Shown here: piece after piece, positions 46,684-55,064 of the stretch
How positions within the stretch are numbered: the first letter of the stretch is position 1
Layout of the letters: the number at the start of each line of letters is the position of its first letter
Source of the DNA: Microvirga lupini
GTDB lineage: Bacteria; Pseudomonadota; Alphaproteobacteria; Rhizobiales; Beijerinckiaceae
NCBI RefSeq assembly: GCF_014191055.1
Contig: NZ_JACHWB010000001.1
Location: 248,001-312,000 of the forward strand
Length of the DNA stretch: 64,000 nt
Reading direction: 5' to 3'
The notes under the pieces: generated by a model
The model's database searches: none
Seen by the model: only the letters and a program-made list of their open reading frames with translations
What the model was told of the DNA's origin: nothing
Translations under genes and position numbers: made by a program

Positions 46684-47607
46684 ATGGAGGAAGCCTTGCT
46701 CACGAGTTCTGCCGCCGGCGTCTATGTCATCTGTCCCACGCCCTTCGAGGGCGATGGGCGAGTGGACGTTGCCTCGACCGACCGGATGGTCGAGGCCTAT
46801 CTGAAGGCCGGGGCCACCGGGCTGACCATCCTCGGCATCATGGGCGAGGCCCCTAAGCTGGCGGCCGACGAAGCGCTGGCCTTCGCACGCCAAGTCATCA
46901 AGACGGTAGCGGGCCGGGTGCCCGTAGTCGTCGGCGTGTCCGCGGCAGGTTTTGCAGCCATGTCGGGCCTGTCCTCCAAGGTGATGGATGCGGGCGCCGC
47001 CGGCGTCATGATCGCCCCGCCTTCGACCCTCAAGACCGATGGCCAGATCGTGTCCTATTACGCTGATGCGGTGGAGGCCATCGGGGCGGATGTGCCTTGG
47101 GTGATTCAGGATTATCCGCTCACGACGAACGTAGTCATGACGCCGAAGGTGATCATGCGCATCATCGAGCAGAGTCCCTCCTGCGTGATGCTCAAGCACG
47201 AGGATTGGCCGGGTCTCGACAAGATCACCGCCCTGCGCCGCGCAAGCGATGCCGGGCAGACGCGCCGCGTGTCGATTCTGTGTGGCAATGGCGGAATGTT
47301 CCTGCCCTTCGAGATGGAGCGCGGCGCCGACGGCGCCATGACGGGTTATGCCTACCCCGAGATGCTGGTGGACGTGGTCAACCTCATCAACCAGGGCAAG
47401 CGGACGGAGGCGCACGATCTCTTCGACCGGCACCTGCCGCTGGTGCGCTACGAGACTCAGCCCGGCGTCGGTCTGGCCGTGCGCAAGTACGTGCTGAAGC
47501 GGCGCGGCATCATCGCGACCGACACGCTGCGCAAGCCCGGGCCGAAGCTGAGCCCGGAGACGATCGCCGAAATCGAGTGGCTGATGGAGCGCATCGAGCG
47601 CGCGTAA
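46684..47607 (+). CDS. Dihydrodipicolinate synthase/N-acetylneuraminate lyase family protein
   Basis: Class I aldolase-type enzyme (307 aa). The Schiff-base lysine is seen in SCVMLKHEDWPG, the catalytic tyrosine in VIQDYPLT, and the substrate loop in VGVSAAGF. Housekeeping DapA would have a GTTGE motif at the N-terminal substrate loop; here it reads TILGIMGEAPKL, so lysine biosynthesis is unlikely. The pattern, including GADGAMTGYAYPE and the C-terminal region, resembles 2-keto-3-deoxy sugar-acid dehydratases of this fold (L-KDA dehydratase). It is followed 17 bases later by an SDR gene. Substrate is inference. Confidence 0.82.
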   Translation: MEEALLTSSAAGVYVICPTPFEGDGRVDVASTDRMVEAYLKAGATGLTILGIMGEAPKLAADEALAFARQVIKTVAGRVPVVVGVSAAGFAAMSGLSSKVMDAGAAGVMIAPPSTLKTDGQIVSYYADAVEAIGADVPWVIQDYPLTTNVVMTPKVIMRIIEQSPSCVMLKHEDWPGLDKITALRRASDAGQTRRVSILCGNGGMFLPFEMERGADGAMTGYAYPEMLVDVVNLINQGKRTEAHDLFDRHLPLVRYETQPGVGLAVRKYVLKRRGIIATDTLRKPGPKLSPETIAEIEWLMERIERA

Positions 47608-47624
47608 GAACAGGGGAATTTCAG

Positions 47625-48404
47625 ATGAAAACGGGATTGGAAGGCAAGCGCGCGCTCGTTCTCGGCGCAAGCAAGGGGCTGGGCTTCGGCATCGCCCAGG
47701 GTCTGGCCGAGGAAGGCGCCCGCGTCGCCATCGCGAGCCGCACAATGGAGGGTTCGAAGGCCGCTGCCGACAAGATCGGCAAGGGCGTTCTGCCCTTCGT
47801 CTGTGACACCGGCAAGGTCGATCAGGTTGACGCTCTGGTCAAGGATGTGACGGAGGCCCTCGGTGGCATCGACATTCTCGTGCTCAACAGCGGCGGCCCG
47901 CCGCCCGGCAAGGCTCAAGGGGTGTCGTCCGATCAGTGGCGTCAATCGTTTGACGCCATGTTCGTCAACCTCGTGCGCATCGCCGATCAATTGCTGCCGG
48001 GCATGATCGAGCGCAAGTTCGGCCGCATCATTTCGGTGATCTCGTCCGGCGTGATCCAGCCGATCCCGAACCTTGCCATCTCCAACGCCATCCGTCCCGC
48101 GCTCGTGGGCTGGGGCAAGACACTGGCGAGCGAGGTCGCGTCCTCGGGTGTGACCGTGAATGCCATTGCGCCGGGCCGCATCGCGACGGACCGCCTGAAG
48201 CAGCTCGACGCCGCCAATGCCGAGCGTACCGGCCGCTCCGTGGAGGATGTGGCCGCAGCCGCTCGTGCCGGCATTCCGGCGGGGCGCTACGGCGAGATCG
48301 AGGAGTTCGCGGCAGCCGCCGTGTTCCTCGCGAGCGAGAAGGCCTCGTTCATGACGGGCTCGATCCTGCGCGTGGATGGCGGACAGATCTCGTCCGTGAC
48401 CTGA
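47625..48404 (+). CDS. Short-chain dehydrogenase/reductase-like protein with atypical active site
   Basis: Rossmann-fold SDR-family protein (259 aa). The cofactor motif LVLGASKGLGFGIA (residues 11-24) and LVLNSGGPPPG (86-95, NNAG position) are present, and the C-terminal GSILRVDGG is typical. The catalytic region after Ser140/141 reads NLAISNAIRPALVGWGKT, so the YxxxK motif is replaced by a SNAIR sequence. A subgroup of 3-oxoacyl-ACP reductase-like proteins has this change; it may not be a conventional oxidoreductase. GGGGA precedes ATG 47625. It forms an operon with the DapA-like lyase. Confidence 0.85.
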   Translation: MKTGLEGKRALVLGASKGLGFGIAQGLAEEGARVAIASRTMEGSKAAADKIGKGVLPFVCDTGKVDQVDALVKDVTEALGGIDILVLNSGGPPPGKAQGVSSDQWRQSFDAMFVNLVRIADQLLPGMIERKFGRIISVISSGVIQPIPNLAISNAIRPALVGWGKTLASEVASSGVTVNAIAPGRIATDRLKQLDAANAERTGRSVEDVAAAARAGIPAGRYGEIEEFAAAAVFLASEKASFMTGSILRVDGGQISSVT

Positions 48405-48412
48405 TCGAAAAC

Positions 48413-48437
48413 GGGTGAGGCAGACATTGCCTCACCC
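48413..48437 (-). terminator. Terminator between SDR gene and chrA
   Basis: A 10-bp perfect stem (GGGTGAGGCA at 48413-48422 with 48428-48437) and five-base loop. On the minus strand it is followed by GTTTTC, so it mainly serves chrA; on the plus strand the T-run is missing. Confidence 0.65.
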
Positions 48438-48442
48438 CACTC

Positions 48443-49843
48443 TCACGTGATGAGGCCCGCTGCGTAGAGAACAATCCCCGCGGCCGACGTCGCGGCCAGG
48501 GTTGGTAGCATTCCGACGTGCAAGCGGAACATGGCGATGATGGCCGCCGCCGACAGCAGCAGCGCCCAGAAGTTCACGCTCCCCCACACGGGCGCGTCGA
48601 AGTTGAGGATTCCCCATTCCACAGGGTGAACATCCCTGAAGATCGTGTGGATGCCGAACCAGATGGCGAGGTTCAGGATCACGCCCACGACGGCAGCCGT
48701 GATCGCCTTCAATGCGTCGCTTAAAGAGCGATTGCCGCGCAAGACCTCGATGTAAGGCGCTCCCAGGAAGATCCAAAGGAAGCAGGGCGCGAAGGTCACC
48801 CATGTGGCGAGAAGGCCGCCCAGCGTACCGGCCAGAAGCGGATGAAGGGCGCCAGCATCCCGGAAGGCCGCCATGAAGCCCACGAATTGCAGCACCATGA
48901 TGAGCGGACCCGGGGTTGTCTCGGCCATGCCGAGCCCGTCCAGCATCTCGCCGGGCTGCAGCCAGCCATAGGTATCGACCGCCTGCTGCGCCACATAGAC
49001 TAGAGCCGCATAGGCGCCGCCGAACGTGACCATCGCCATCTTGGAGAAAAAGATCGCGATTTGAGTGAAAACATTGCCGTCGCCGAGAAGCAGCAGGAGG
49101 GCCACGACAGGCACGAGCCAGAGCGCCAGGCACACAGCGGCGATGCGCAGGCTTCGTCTTGTGTTGGGTCTTGCGTGATCCGGCAGATGCTCGCCGAGCA
49201 AGTTGTCAGCTTCGGCCTCGCTTTGGCTACCATGCCCGCCGACTTGAAACTCCGGCAGGTTTGCTCTTGCGCCAAGATAGCCGATCAGACCGGCGACAAG
49301 GATGATCAGCGGGAAGGGGGCGTCGAAAAAGAAGATCGCTACGAAGGCTGCTGCCGCAATTCCGACCAAAACCGGGTTCTTGAGTGCGCGCCTGCCGATC
49401 CGCACCACCGCCTCAAGCACAATGGCGAGCACGGCCGCCTTCAGGCCGAAGAAGAGCGCCGCCACAAAGCCGACTTTTCCGTAGAGGGCATAGATCCAGC
49501 TCAGCCCCATGATGGCGATGATGCCCGGCAGGATGAACAAGCCGCCGGCCATGAGGCCGCCGAGAGTGCGGTGCATGAGCCAGCCCACATAGGTGGCAAG
49601 CTGCTGCGCCTCCGGCCCCGGCAGGAGCATGCAGTAGTTGAGCGCATGGAGGAACCGGCTCTCCGAAATCCAGCGCTTTTCCTCGACCAGGATGCGATGC
49701 ATCACGGCGATCTGGCCTGCGGGACCGCCGAAGCTCAAGGCCGCGACCCGCAGCCAGATGCGAAAGGCTTCACCGTAGGATACGCCGTGATAGGGCTGAT
49801 CTTCGGGGCTGGCGCTCCTCGAATCTTGCATGAATCCGGTCAT
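48443..49843 (-). CDS. chrA: Chromate transporter (two-domain CHR family)
   Basis: Inner-membrane CHR-superfamily protein (466 aa) with two homologous halves. Each carries the family's FGGPxG/FGGAxA signature: LSFGGPAGQIAVMH in the first half and VTFGGAYAALVYVAQQ in the second, with ALNYCMLLPGPEAQQLATY following the first. Characterised members expel chromate by proton-coupled antiport. About ten to twelve helices; full-length long-chain CHR form. ATG 49831 is an alternative start; neither has a clear ribosome site. No chrB regulator is adjacent. Confidence 0.9.
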   Translation of the reverse strand: MTGFMQDSRSASPEDQPYHGVSYGEAFRIWLRVAALSFGGPAGQIAVMHRILVEEKRWISESRFLHALNYCMLLPGPEAQQLATYVGWLMHRTLGGLMAGGLFILPGIIAIMGLSWIYALYGKVGFVAALFFGLKAAVLAIVLEAVVRIGRRALKNPVLVGIAAAAFVAIFFFDAPFPLIILVAGLIGYLGARANLPEFQVGGHGSQSEAEADNLLGEHLPDHARPNTRRSLRIAAVCLALWLVPVVALLLLLGDGNVFTQIAIFFSKMAMVTFGGAYAALVYVAQQAVDTYGWLQPGEMLDGLGMAETTPGPLIMVLQFVGFMAAFRDAGALHPLLAGTLGGLLATWVTFAPCFLWIFLGAPYIEVLRGNRSLSDALKAITAAVVGVILNLAIWFGIHTIFRDVHPVEWGILNFDAPVWGSVNFWALLLSAAAIIAMFRLHVGMLPTLAATSAAGIVLYAAGLIT

Positions 49844-49883
49844 TGCAAAGCAAAGTCTCTGAAAAGTCGAGCGTCCAAAGGCG

Positions 49884-50672
49884 TCAGAAATCCTGCTCCG
49901 AGCCTCTCTCCAGAGTCTGCACCACGAGACCGTTCTCGATCAATGCGGTCCACACGTCTTCCGCCGTGTCGGCGAAGTTCACCAGTTCACGATCCTTCTC
50001 GCTCACCATGCCGTGTTCCAGGAGCGCATCGAACTTGATCACGGATTGCCAGTAGGCCTTGTCGAAGAGCACGATGGGCAAGGGCGGCGCCTTGCCGGTC
50101 TGCCGAAGGGTCAGGATTTCGAAGAGTTCGTCCAAGGTTCCGAAGCCTCCGGGAAACACCACCAGGGCATTGGCCCGCATCGCCAGATGCATCTTGCGCA
50201 TGGCGAAGTAATGAAAGCGGAAGGTCAGGTCCGGGGTCGAAAAGGCATTGGGCTCCTGCTCGTGCGGCAGGGTGATGTTGAAGCCGATCGACGGCGCGCC
50301 CACGTCGGACGCTCCCCGATTGGCAGCCTCCATGATGCCCGGCCCGCCGCCCGTGGCGATGACGTTGTCCCGGGTCCCGCTGGTGACGGTCAGGGCACCG
50401 CCGCGTTGCGAAGCAATGGCGCCGAAGGATCGCGCCTCCTGGTACCAGAAGGCGTGACGCCCCGGCCCATCCTCTCGGATGCGGGCACTGCCGAACACCA
50501 CAATGGTGGATCGCACGCCCCAGGTCCGCAGGCTCTCCTCGGCCTTCGCGTATTCCAGCAGGAACCGCACGCCCCGCGTGGAGTCGCCGAGCAAAAAGTC
50601 CTGGTCAAGCGCGGCCAGACGGTAGGAGGCCGAGGCCATATTGGCCGCGTTCGAACGCTTGCTGTCATCCAT
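49884..50672 (-). CDS. LOG-family (TIGR00730) protein
   Basis: Rossmann-like LOG protein (262 aa) with the PGGxGTxxE signature in VVFPGGFGTLDELFE and the GGGPGIMEAANRGA motif. Related proteins hydrolyse nucleoside 5'-monophosphates to base plus ribose 5-phosphate; plant and some bacterial members activate cytokinins. The extra N-terminal helix region (about 55 residues) puts it in the longer bacterial group. Start ATG 50672 is preferred over 50705. Exact substrate unknown. Confidence 0.88.
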   Translation of the reverse strand: MDDSKRSNAANMASASYRLAALDQDFLLGDSTRGVRFLLEYAKAEESLRTWGVRSTIVVFGSARIREDGPGRHAFWYQEARSFGAIASQRGGALTVTSGTRDNVIATGGGPGIMEAANRGASDVGAPSIGFNITLPHEQEPNAFSTPDLTFRFHYFAMRKMHLAMRANALVVFPGGFGTLDELFEILTLRQTGKAPPLPIVLFDKAYWQSVIKFDALLEHGMVSEKDRELVNFADTAEDVWTALIENGLVVQTLERGSEQDF

Positions 50673-50725
50673 GGGGCGAGGCTCCTTCGATCCGGCCCTG
50701 CACAAAGCACAGATTCGGCGTGGGG

Positions 50726-50941
50726 TTAATTCCCCATCGGGCCGATGGGAAGCTCCTGAGGCCCTGAGGGAGGTATACCCACCGGTTCGGCCGGGCTTGG
50801 AGCCTCACTGGGCGTGACAGGGGGAACACCGACTGGCTCCTGGGAATCCGGAAGGCCTGCGGGACCCGGATCGGGGTGCACAGGCTGGGGCATCGGATTG
50901 GGAACAGCAGGCTTTGGATTGGGAGATGGTGTGTCGGACAA
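50726..50941 (-). CDS. Proline-rich small protein of unknown function
   Basis: A 71-residue proline-rich protein (over a quarter proline) with repeated PVG(V/I)PP units and no cysteine. No family is recognised and it is probably disordered. I choose the TTG at 50941 (protein begins MSDTPSPNPKPAV) because AAGGAAGG ends nine bases upstream; the ATG at 50950 touches that ribosome site, leaving no spacing. Stand-alone gene upstream of and divergent from the dehydratase gene. Confidence 0.5.
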   Translation of the reverse strand: MSDTPSPNPKPAVPNPMPQPVHPDPGPAGLPDSQEPVGVPPVTPSEAPSPAEPVGIPPSGPQELPIGPMGN

Positions 50942-51161
50942 TTCTCGCATCCTTCCTTGCTGATGCCGGCGGACTTTCACGGCGTCGCAATCCCGTAACT
51001 ACGCTGCGAACGGAGCATGAACCGGGTTTGTTCCGAGCTTTCCCCGCAGAGCAAAGCTGCAATGAATTTTCCCTATAGCCGCATGCGTTGCGCTCGTTAT
51101 ATCAAAGGTCCACAAGGGAAGAGGGTGAAGCACAGCCCTCAAGGAAAGCGAGCGCCAGCTG

Positions 51162-52358
51162 ATGGACCACCTGTCTTCAACCAACATTGCCCGTATTCTG
51201 CCCGTGGACGGGTTCCAGGGGACGCTCGTCGGGCGTGTCTGGCGTCCGGGCCTCGGACCCTCTGTCGTGGCCGTCAGGCAGGATGGTCTCTTCGATATCT
51301 CCTCCACATGCTCCACCGTGAGCGATCTTGCCGCCATGGATGACCCTGAGCGTCTTGTGAAGGCTGCACAGGGCGAGAGGATCGGTTCGCTGGAAGACAT
51401 CGCCGCCAATACTGCGCCCGACCGCCGTGATTCATCCAAGCCCTGGCTCCTGGCGCCGATCGACCTTCAGGTCGTCAAGGCTGCCGGTGTTACATTCGCG
51501 GTCTCCATGCTGGAGCGTGTCATCGAGGAGCGCGCGCGGGGGGACGCCAGCGCGGCAGCGGCGATCCGCGCCGAGGTGCTTCGTCTCGTGGGCGATGATC
51601 TCAGCCGCCTCAAGCCGGGATCCGCCGAGGCCATGGCGCTGAAAGAGGTTCTCATGGCCCAGGGTGCCTGGAGCCAGTATCTCGAGGTCGGCATCGGACC
51701 GGACGCGGAGGTATTCACCAAGGCGCCAACTCTGTCCGCCGTCGGCGCCTTCATGGATGCGGGCCTGCATCCCAAATCCACCTGGAACAATCCTGAGCCG
51801 GAAGTGGTGGTGATCGTCACCGCTGATGGAAAGATCGTCGGCGCGACCCTCGGCAACGACGTGAACCTGCGCGACTTCGAAGGGCGCTCGGCTCTGCTGC
51901 TCTCGAAGGCGAAGGACAACAATGCGTCTTGCTCGGTCGGCCCCTTCGTCCGGTTCTTCGACGCGACCTTCTCCCTCGATGACGTACGCCAGACGACGGT
52001 GACGCTGACGGTCGAGGGGGAGGACGGGTTCAGGCTCGAAGGCTCGTCCTCGATCACGAAGATCAGCCGCGATCCCGAGGATCTGGTTGCCCAGACTGTC
52101 GGGCCGCACCATCAATATCCAGACGGTTTTGCGCTTTTCTTAGGAACGATGTTCGCTCCCACGCAGGACCGGGGAGAGCCCGGCATGGGCTTCACTCACA
52201 AGCATGGCGACATCGTCACCATCGCGGCTCCCAAGCTCGGAGCGCTCATCAACCGCATGAAGCCTAGCTCCGAATGTGAGCCCTGGACCTTTGGTATCCG
52301 GGCGCTCATGTCCAACTTGGCCCAGCGTGGCCTCATCAACACCAGACAGGCAGGTTAA
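51162..52358 (+). CDS. Fumarylacetoacetate hydrolase-family 2-keto-3-deoxy sugar-acid dehydratase-like protein
   Basis: FAH-fold enzyme (398 aa). The C-terminal catalytic domain shows NNPEPEVVVIV (metal-binding Glu), GNDVNLRDFEGRSALLLSKA and KDNNASCSVGPF. The whole protein resembles the AraD1/XylX-type 2-keto-3-deoxypentonate dehydratases, which give alpha-ketoglutaric semialdehyde. The next gene, two bases downstream, encodes an aldehyde dehydrogenase of the kind that oxidises that product, which strongly supports the reading. Which pentonate is used cannot be read. Confidence 0.82.
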   Translation: MDHLSSTNIARILPVDGFQGTLVGRVWRPGLGPSVVAVRQDGLFDISSTCSTVSDLAAMDDPERLVKAAQGERIGSLEDIAANTAPDRRDSSKPWLLAPIDLQVVKAAGVTFAVSMLERVIEERARGDASAAAAIRAEVLRLVGDDLSRLKPGSAEAMALKEVLMAQGAWSQYLEVGIGPDAEVFTKAPTLSAVGAFMDAGLHPKSTWNNPEPEVVVIVTADGKIVGATLGNDVNLRDFEGRSALLLSKAKDNNASCSVGPFVRFFDATFSLDDVRQTTVTLTVEGEDGFRLEGSSSITKISRDPEDLVAQTVGPHHQYPDGFALFLGTMFAPTQDRGEPGMGFTHKHGDIVTIAAPKLGALINRMKPSSECEPWTFGIRALMSNLAQRGLINTRQAG

Positions 52359-52360
52359 CG

Positions 52361-53836
52361 ATGACGAAGAACTATATTGCGGGCGAGTGGCTTGCCGCGT
52401 CGGAGGCCTCGCCGAACATCAACCCGTCGAACACGCAGGATGTGGTGGGTGAATTCGCCCGTGCTTCGGCCGCGGAAGCCGAGCGCGCCATTGCGGCGGC
52501 GTATGACGCCTTCCCGGCTTGGTCACGTTCCTCGATCCAGCAGCGCCACGACATCCTGAAGGCTGTGGGCGACGAGATCCTGGCCCGCAAGGAGGAGCTC
52601 GGCCGCCTGCTCTCCCGCGAGGAGGGCAAGACCCTGCCCGAGGGCATCGGCGAGGTTACCCGCGCGGCTCAGATCTTCCACTTCTTCGCCGGCGAGTGCC
52701 TGCGGCTGGCGGGCGAGAAGCTACCTTCCGTGCGCCCGCTCATCGACGTTGAGATCACGCGCGAGCCTGTTGGCGTCATCGGCCTGATCACGCCTTGGAA
52801 CTTCCCCATCGCCATTCCGGCCTGGAAGATCGCCCCGGCACTGGCCTACGGCAATACCGTGGTATTCAAGCCCGCCGAGCTCGTGCCCGGCTCCGCCCAT
52901 GCGCTGTCCGAAATCATCATCCGGGCCGGCGTGCCGGCGGGCGTGTTCAACCTGGTCATGGGCAAGGGCTCGGTGGTCGGCGAGGCGATGCTGCAGAGCC
53001 CCAAGGTGGCGGCGATCTCGTTCACCGGTTCGGTGCCCACGGGCCGGCGCGTGGCCCAGACATGCATCACGGCTGACCCGATGAAGAAGCTGCAGCTCGA
53101 GATGGGCGGCAAGAACCCGATGGTCGTACTCGACGATGCCGACCTGAAGGTGGCGGTGGATTGCGCCGTCAACTCGGCCTTCTTCTCCACGGGCCAGCGC
53201 TGCACCGCCTCCTCGCGGCTGATCGTGACGGAAGGCATTCACGACCGGTTCGTGGCCGCCATGCAGGAACGCATGGCCGGTCTGGTGGTGGACGATGCCC
53301 TGAAGGCCGGCACTCATATCGGTCCGGTGGTAGACCAGGGCCAGCTCGACCAGGACCTGAAATACATCCGCATCGGCCAAGATGAGGGCGCGAAGCTGGT
53401 GGCGGGCGGCGAGCTGTTGAAGCGCGATGCACCGGGCTTCTATCTGCAGCCTGCCCTGTTCACTGAAGTGGACAACCGGATGCGGGTTGCGCGCGAGGAG
53501 ATCTTCGGGCCTGTGGCCACGGTGATCCGGGCAAAGGACTATGACGAGGCGCTGGAGATTGCCAACGACACACCGTTTGGTCTCTCATCCGGTATCTGCA
53601 CCACGAGCCTGAAATATGCCTCGCACTTCAAGCGCAATGCAGAGGCCGGCATGGTGATGGTGAACCTGCCGACAGCCGGCGTGGACTACCACGTGCCGTT
53701 CGGCGGCCGGAAGGGTTCGTCCTACGGTCCGCGCGAGCAGGGCCGTTACGCTGCCGAGTTCTACACCACGGTGAAAACCGCCTATACCTTCGACGGAAAC
53801 TCACCCTACGTGCCGAAGACCACGGCAAGCGAGTAG
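52361..53836 (+). CDS. Aldehyde dehydrogenase, probable alpha-ketoglutaric semialdehyde dehydrogenase
   Basis: NAD(P)-dependent aldehyde dehydrogenase (491 aa). Catalytic residues are visible in TPWNFPIAIPAWK (Asn), LEMGGKNPMVV (Glu general base) and FFSTGQRCTASSR (nucleophilic Cys); EEIFGPVATV is the cofactor-side motif. It is read immediately after the FAH-type dehydratase, so oxidation of alpha-ketoglutaric semialdehyde to alpha-ketoglutarate, the last step of non-phosphorylative pentose oxidation, is the favoured role. A terminator follows. Confidence 0.9.
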   Translation: MTKNYIAGEWLAASEASPNINPSNTQDVVGEFARASAAEAERAIAAAYDAFPAWSRSSIQQRHDILKAVGDEILARKEELGRLLSREEGKTLPEGIGEVTRAAQIFHFFAGECLRLAGEKLPSVRPLIDVEITREPVGVIGLITPWNFPIAIPAWKIAPALAYGNTVVFKPAELVPGSAHALSEIIIRAGVPAGVFNLVMGKGSVVGEAMLQSPKVAAISFTGSVPTGRRVAQTCITADPMKKLQLEMGGKNPMVVLDDADLKVAVDCAVNSAFFSTGQRCTASSRLIVTEGIHDRFVAAMQERMAGLVVDDALKAGTHIGPVVDQGQLDQDLKYIRIGQDEGAKLVAGGELLKRDAPGFYLQPALFTEVDNRMRVAREEIFGPVATVIRAKDYDEALEIANDTPFGLSSGICTTSLKYASHFKRNAEAGMVMVNLPTAGVDYHVPFGGRKGSSYGPREQGRYAAEFYTTVKTAYTFDGNSPYVPKTTASE

Positions 53837-53868
53837 AGGCTGCTTTTCCGAGGTGCAGACCATCTCAG

Positions 53869-53894
53869 CCCGGCATGAAAGTGCCGGGTTTTTA
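53869..53894 (+). terminator. Rho-independent terminator after aldehyde dehydrogenase gene
   Basis: A 7-bp stem (CCCGGCA at 53869-53875 with 53882-53888), six-base loop TGAAAG and a run of T residues from 53889. Confidence 0.88.
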
Positions 53895-54224
53895 ACTTAT
53901 GTAATAGATGGATCATCTGTGGACTGAGCTGTCCGAGCTCGATAGGTGCCATTCTGCACGTGATGGGTCGAGCATGTTAACTTTATCGACAAAACTCGGG
54001 CAGCTTTTTGCCACATCCATTGAACTTTGCCACGCGAACGCCATCATAGGCTTCCAAGAGAATTCCGCTTGAACGCTCGAAGTTCCGCATATCAAACGTT
54101 GTTGCATGTCGAATCCAGGTGAATTGCCTTTGGAGCACGAAGTGTAACTTCGTTGTTTTGAGGCAGTATGCTGAGAATTCTTCGAGCTGATACGCGACAC
54201 TCGGTTAATAGTAGAGAACTTAAT
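53895..54224. other. AT-enriched intergenic region before the CYTH-like gene
   Basis: About 330 bases with lower G/C than its neighbours and no supportable gene; the long minus-strand frame across it is only the antisense of the CYTH-like gene running on. It probably holds the promoter of that gene, but no clear -35/-10 pair is visible. Nothing else recognised. Confidence 0.4.
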
Positions 54225-55016
54225 ATGGTTACTTCCCGGCGTTACCTCATTGCCTCTTCTCTTGCGCGACTCATCCGCAAGGAGCGGGGAGGCAATCGTG
54301 TCACGGAAGGCCACTTCCCCAATCAGGCCGATCGCAGTTCCTTCGTGGTCGTGGAGGGTGACAAGGGGAGCCTCGTTCTGGTTCACGCGAGCGCCAATGG
54401 GCCCATCGAGGAGCGTACCGAGGTTCCACGGGCCCATGCCGAGGCGCTGCTCGACGTCACGCCTGGCAAGCTCGATTACCTGCTCACGCATCTGACCGTT
54501 GGCACCCGCGATATCCAGATCCTGCGCTTCGTGACGCCGGGTCCCCTGGACCTGATCTCCGTGTCCTTCGAAAGCGAGGATGAGGCCCGGGATTTCCGGC
54601 CCCTGTCCTGGTTCGGCGCGGACGTCACGACGGAAGTCGCCTATCAGAACCGCTCCATTGCGCTGGAGGGCGCCCCCCAGGCGCCGGATGTGCCGATGTC
54701 GAACGCGGCTCTCAACAGCCTGCTCGACGCCCTGGAAAACCGCTACGTGGCGCCTCGGGGCTATACGCCTCACGCACCGGCCCGCAACCCTGTGGAGCAG
54801 GGTGGGGGGCAGCGAAACGCGCCTCCGCCGCCCCCTGCGGCTCAGGCCAGCGAGAGGCCGCAGGCCCCGCAGCGCGGTGTGCTGTCCAGGCCCGCCGCTC
54901 CGGCCGATGCCGACATGCATGACGACGACAATAACGATGACAATGATCTGAACCTCAACATCGAGGACAATGTCATCCGCGAACTGGCTCGCTCGCTCAG
55001 GCCTCAGCGCCGCTGA
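54225..55016 (+). CDS. CYTH-like domain protein lacking the catalytic signature
   Basis: A 263-aa protein whose first 150 residues look like a divergent CYTH/triphosphate-tunnel domain: an SRRYLIASSLARLIRKE strand-helix start, a RAHAEALLDVTP segment and a final PLSWFGADVTTEVAYQNRSI, matching the usual PxWxGxEVTxxxxYxNxxL end of CYTH domains. The N-terminal ExExK metal signature is absent, so catalysis by the normal mechanism is doubtful. Residues 150-225 are proline/alanine-rich, then an Asp/Asn-rich stretch (DMHDDDNNDDNDLNLN) and a basic end. Start ATG 54225 is preferred over 54168. Fold assignment is inference. Confidence 0.72.
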   Translation: MVTSRRYLIASSLARLIRKERGGNRVTEGHFPNQADRSSFVVVEGDKGSLVLVHASANGPIEERTEVPRAHAEALLDVTPGKLDYLLTHLTVGTRDIQILRFVTPGPLDLISVSFESEDEARDFRPLSWFGADVTTEVAYQNRSIALEGAPQAPDVPMSNAALNSLLDALENRYVAPRGYTPHAPARNPVEQGGGQRNAPPPPPAAQASERPQAPQRGVLSRPAAPADADMHDDDNNDDNDLNLNIEDNVIRELARSLRPQRR

Positions 55017-55031
55017 TCGACATCATTCAAG

Positions 55032-55062
55032 AAAGCCCCGATGTCTCCCATTAGGGCTTTTT
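55032..55062. terminator. Terminator between convergent CYTH-like and transglycosylase genes
   Basis: A 7-bp stem AAAGCCC (55032-55038) with 55054-55060 and a T-run following; the left arm starts with A residues, so it can serve both strands. Confidence 0.75.
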
Positions 55063-55064
55063 CT

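Noticed and set aside
53913..54920. 335-codon minus-strand frame across the CYTH-like gene
   Set aside because: Most of it is the antisense of a gene with a readable domain pattern; its arginine/glycine-rich composition is typical of shadow frames in high-GC DNA.
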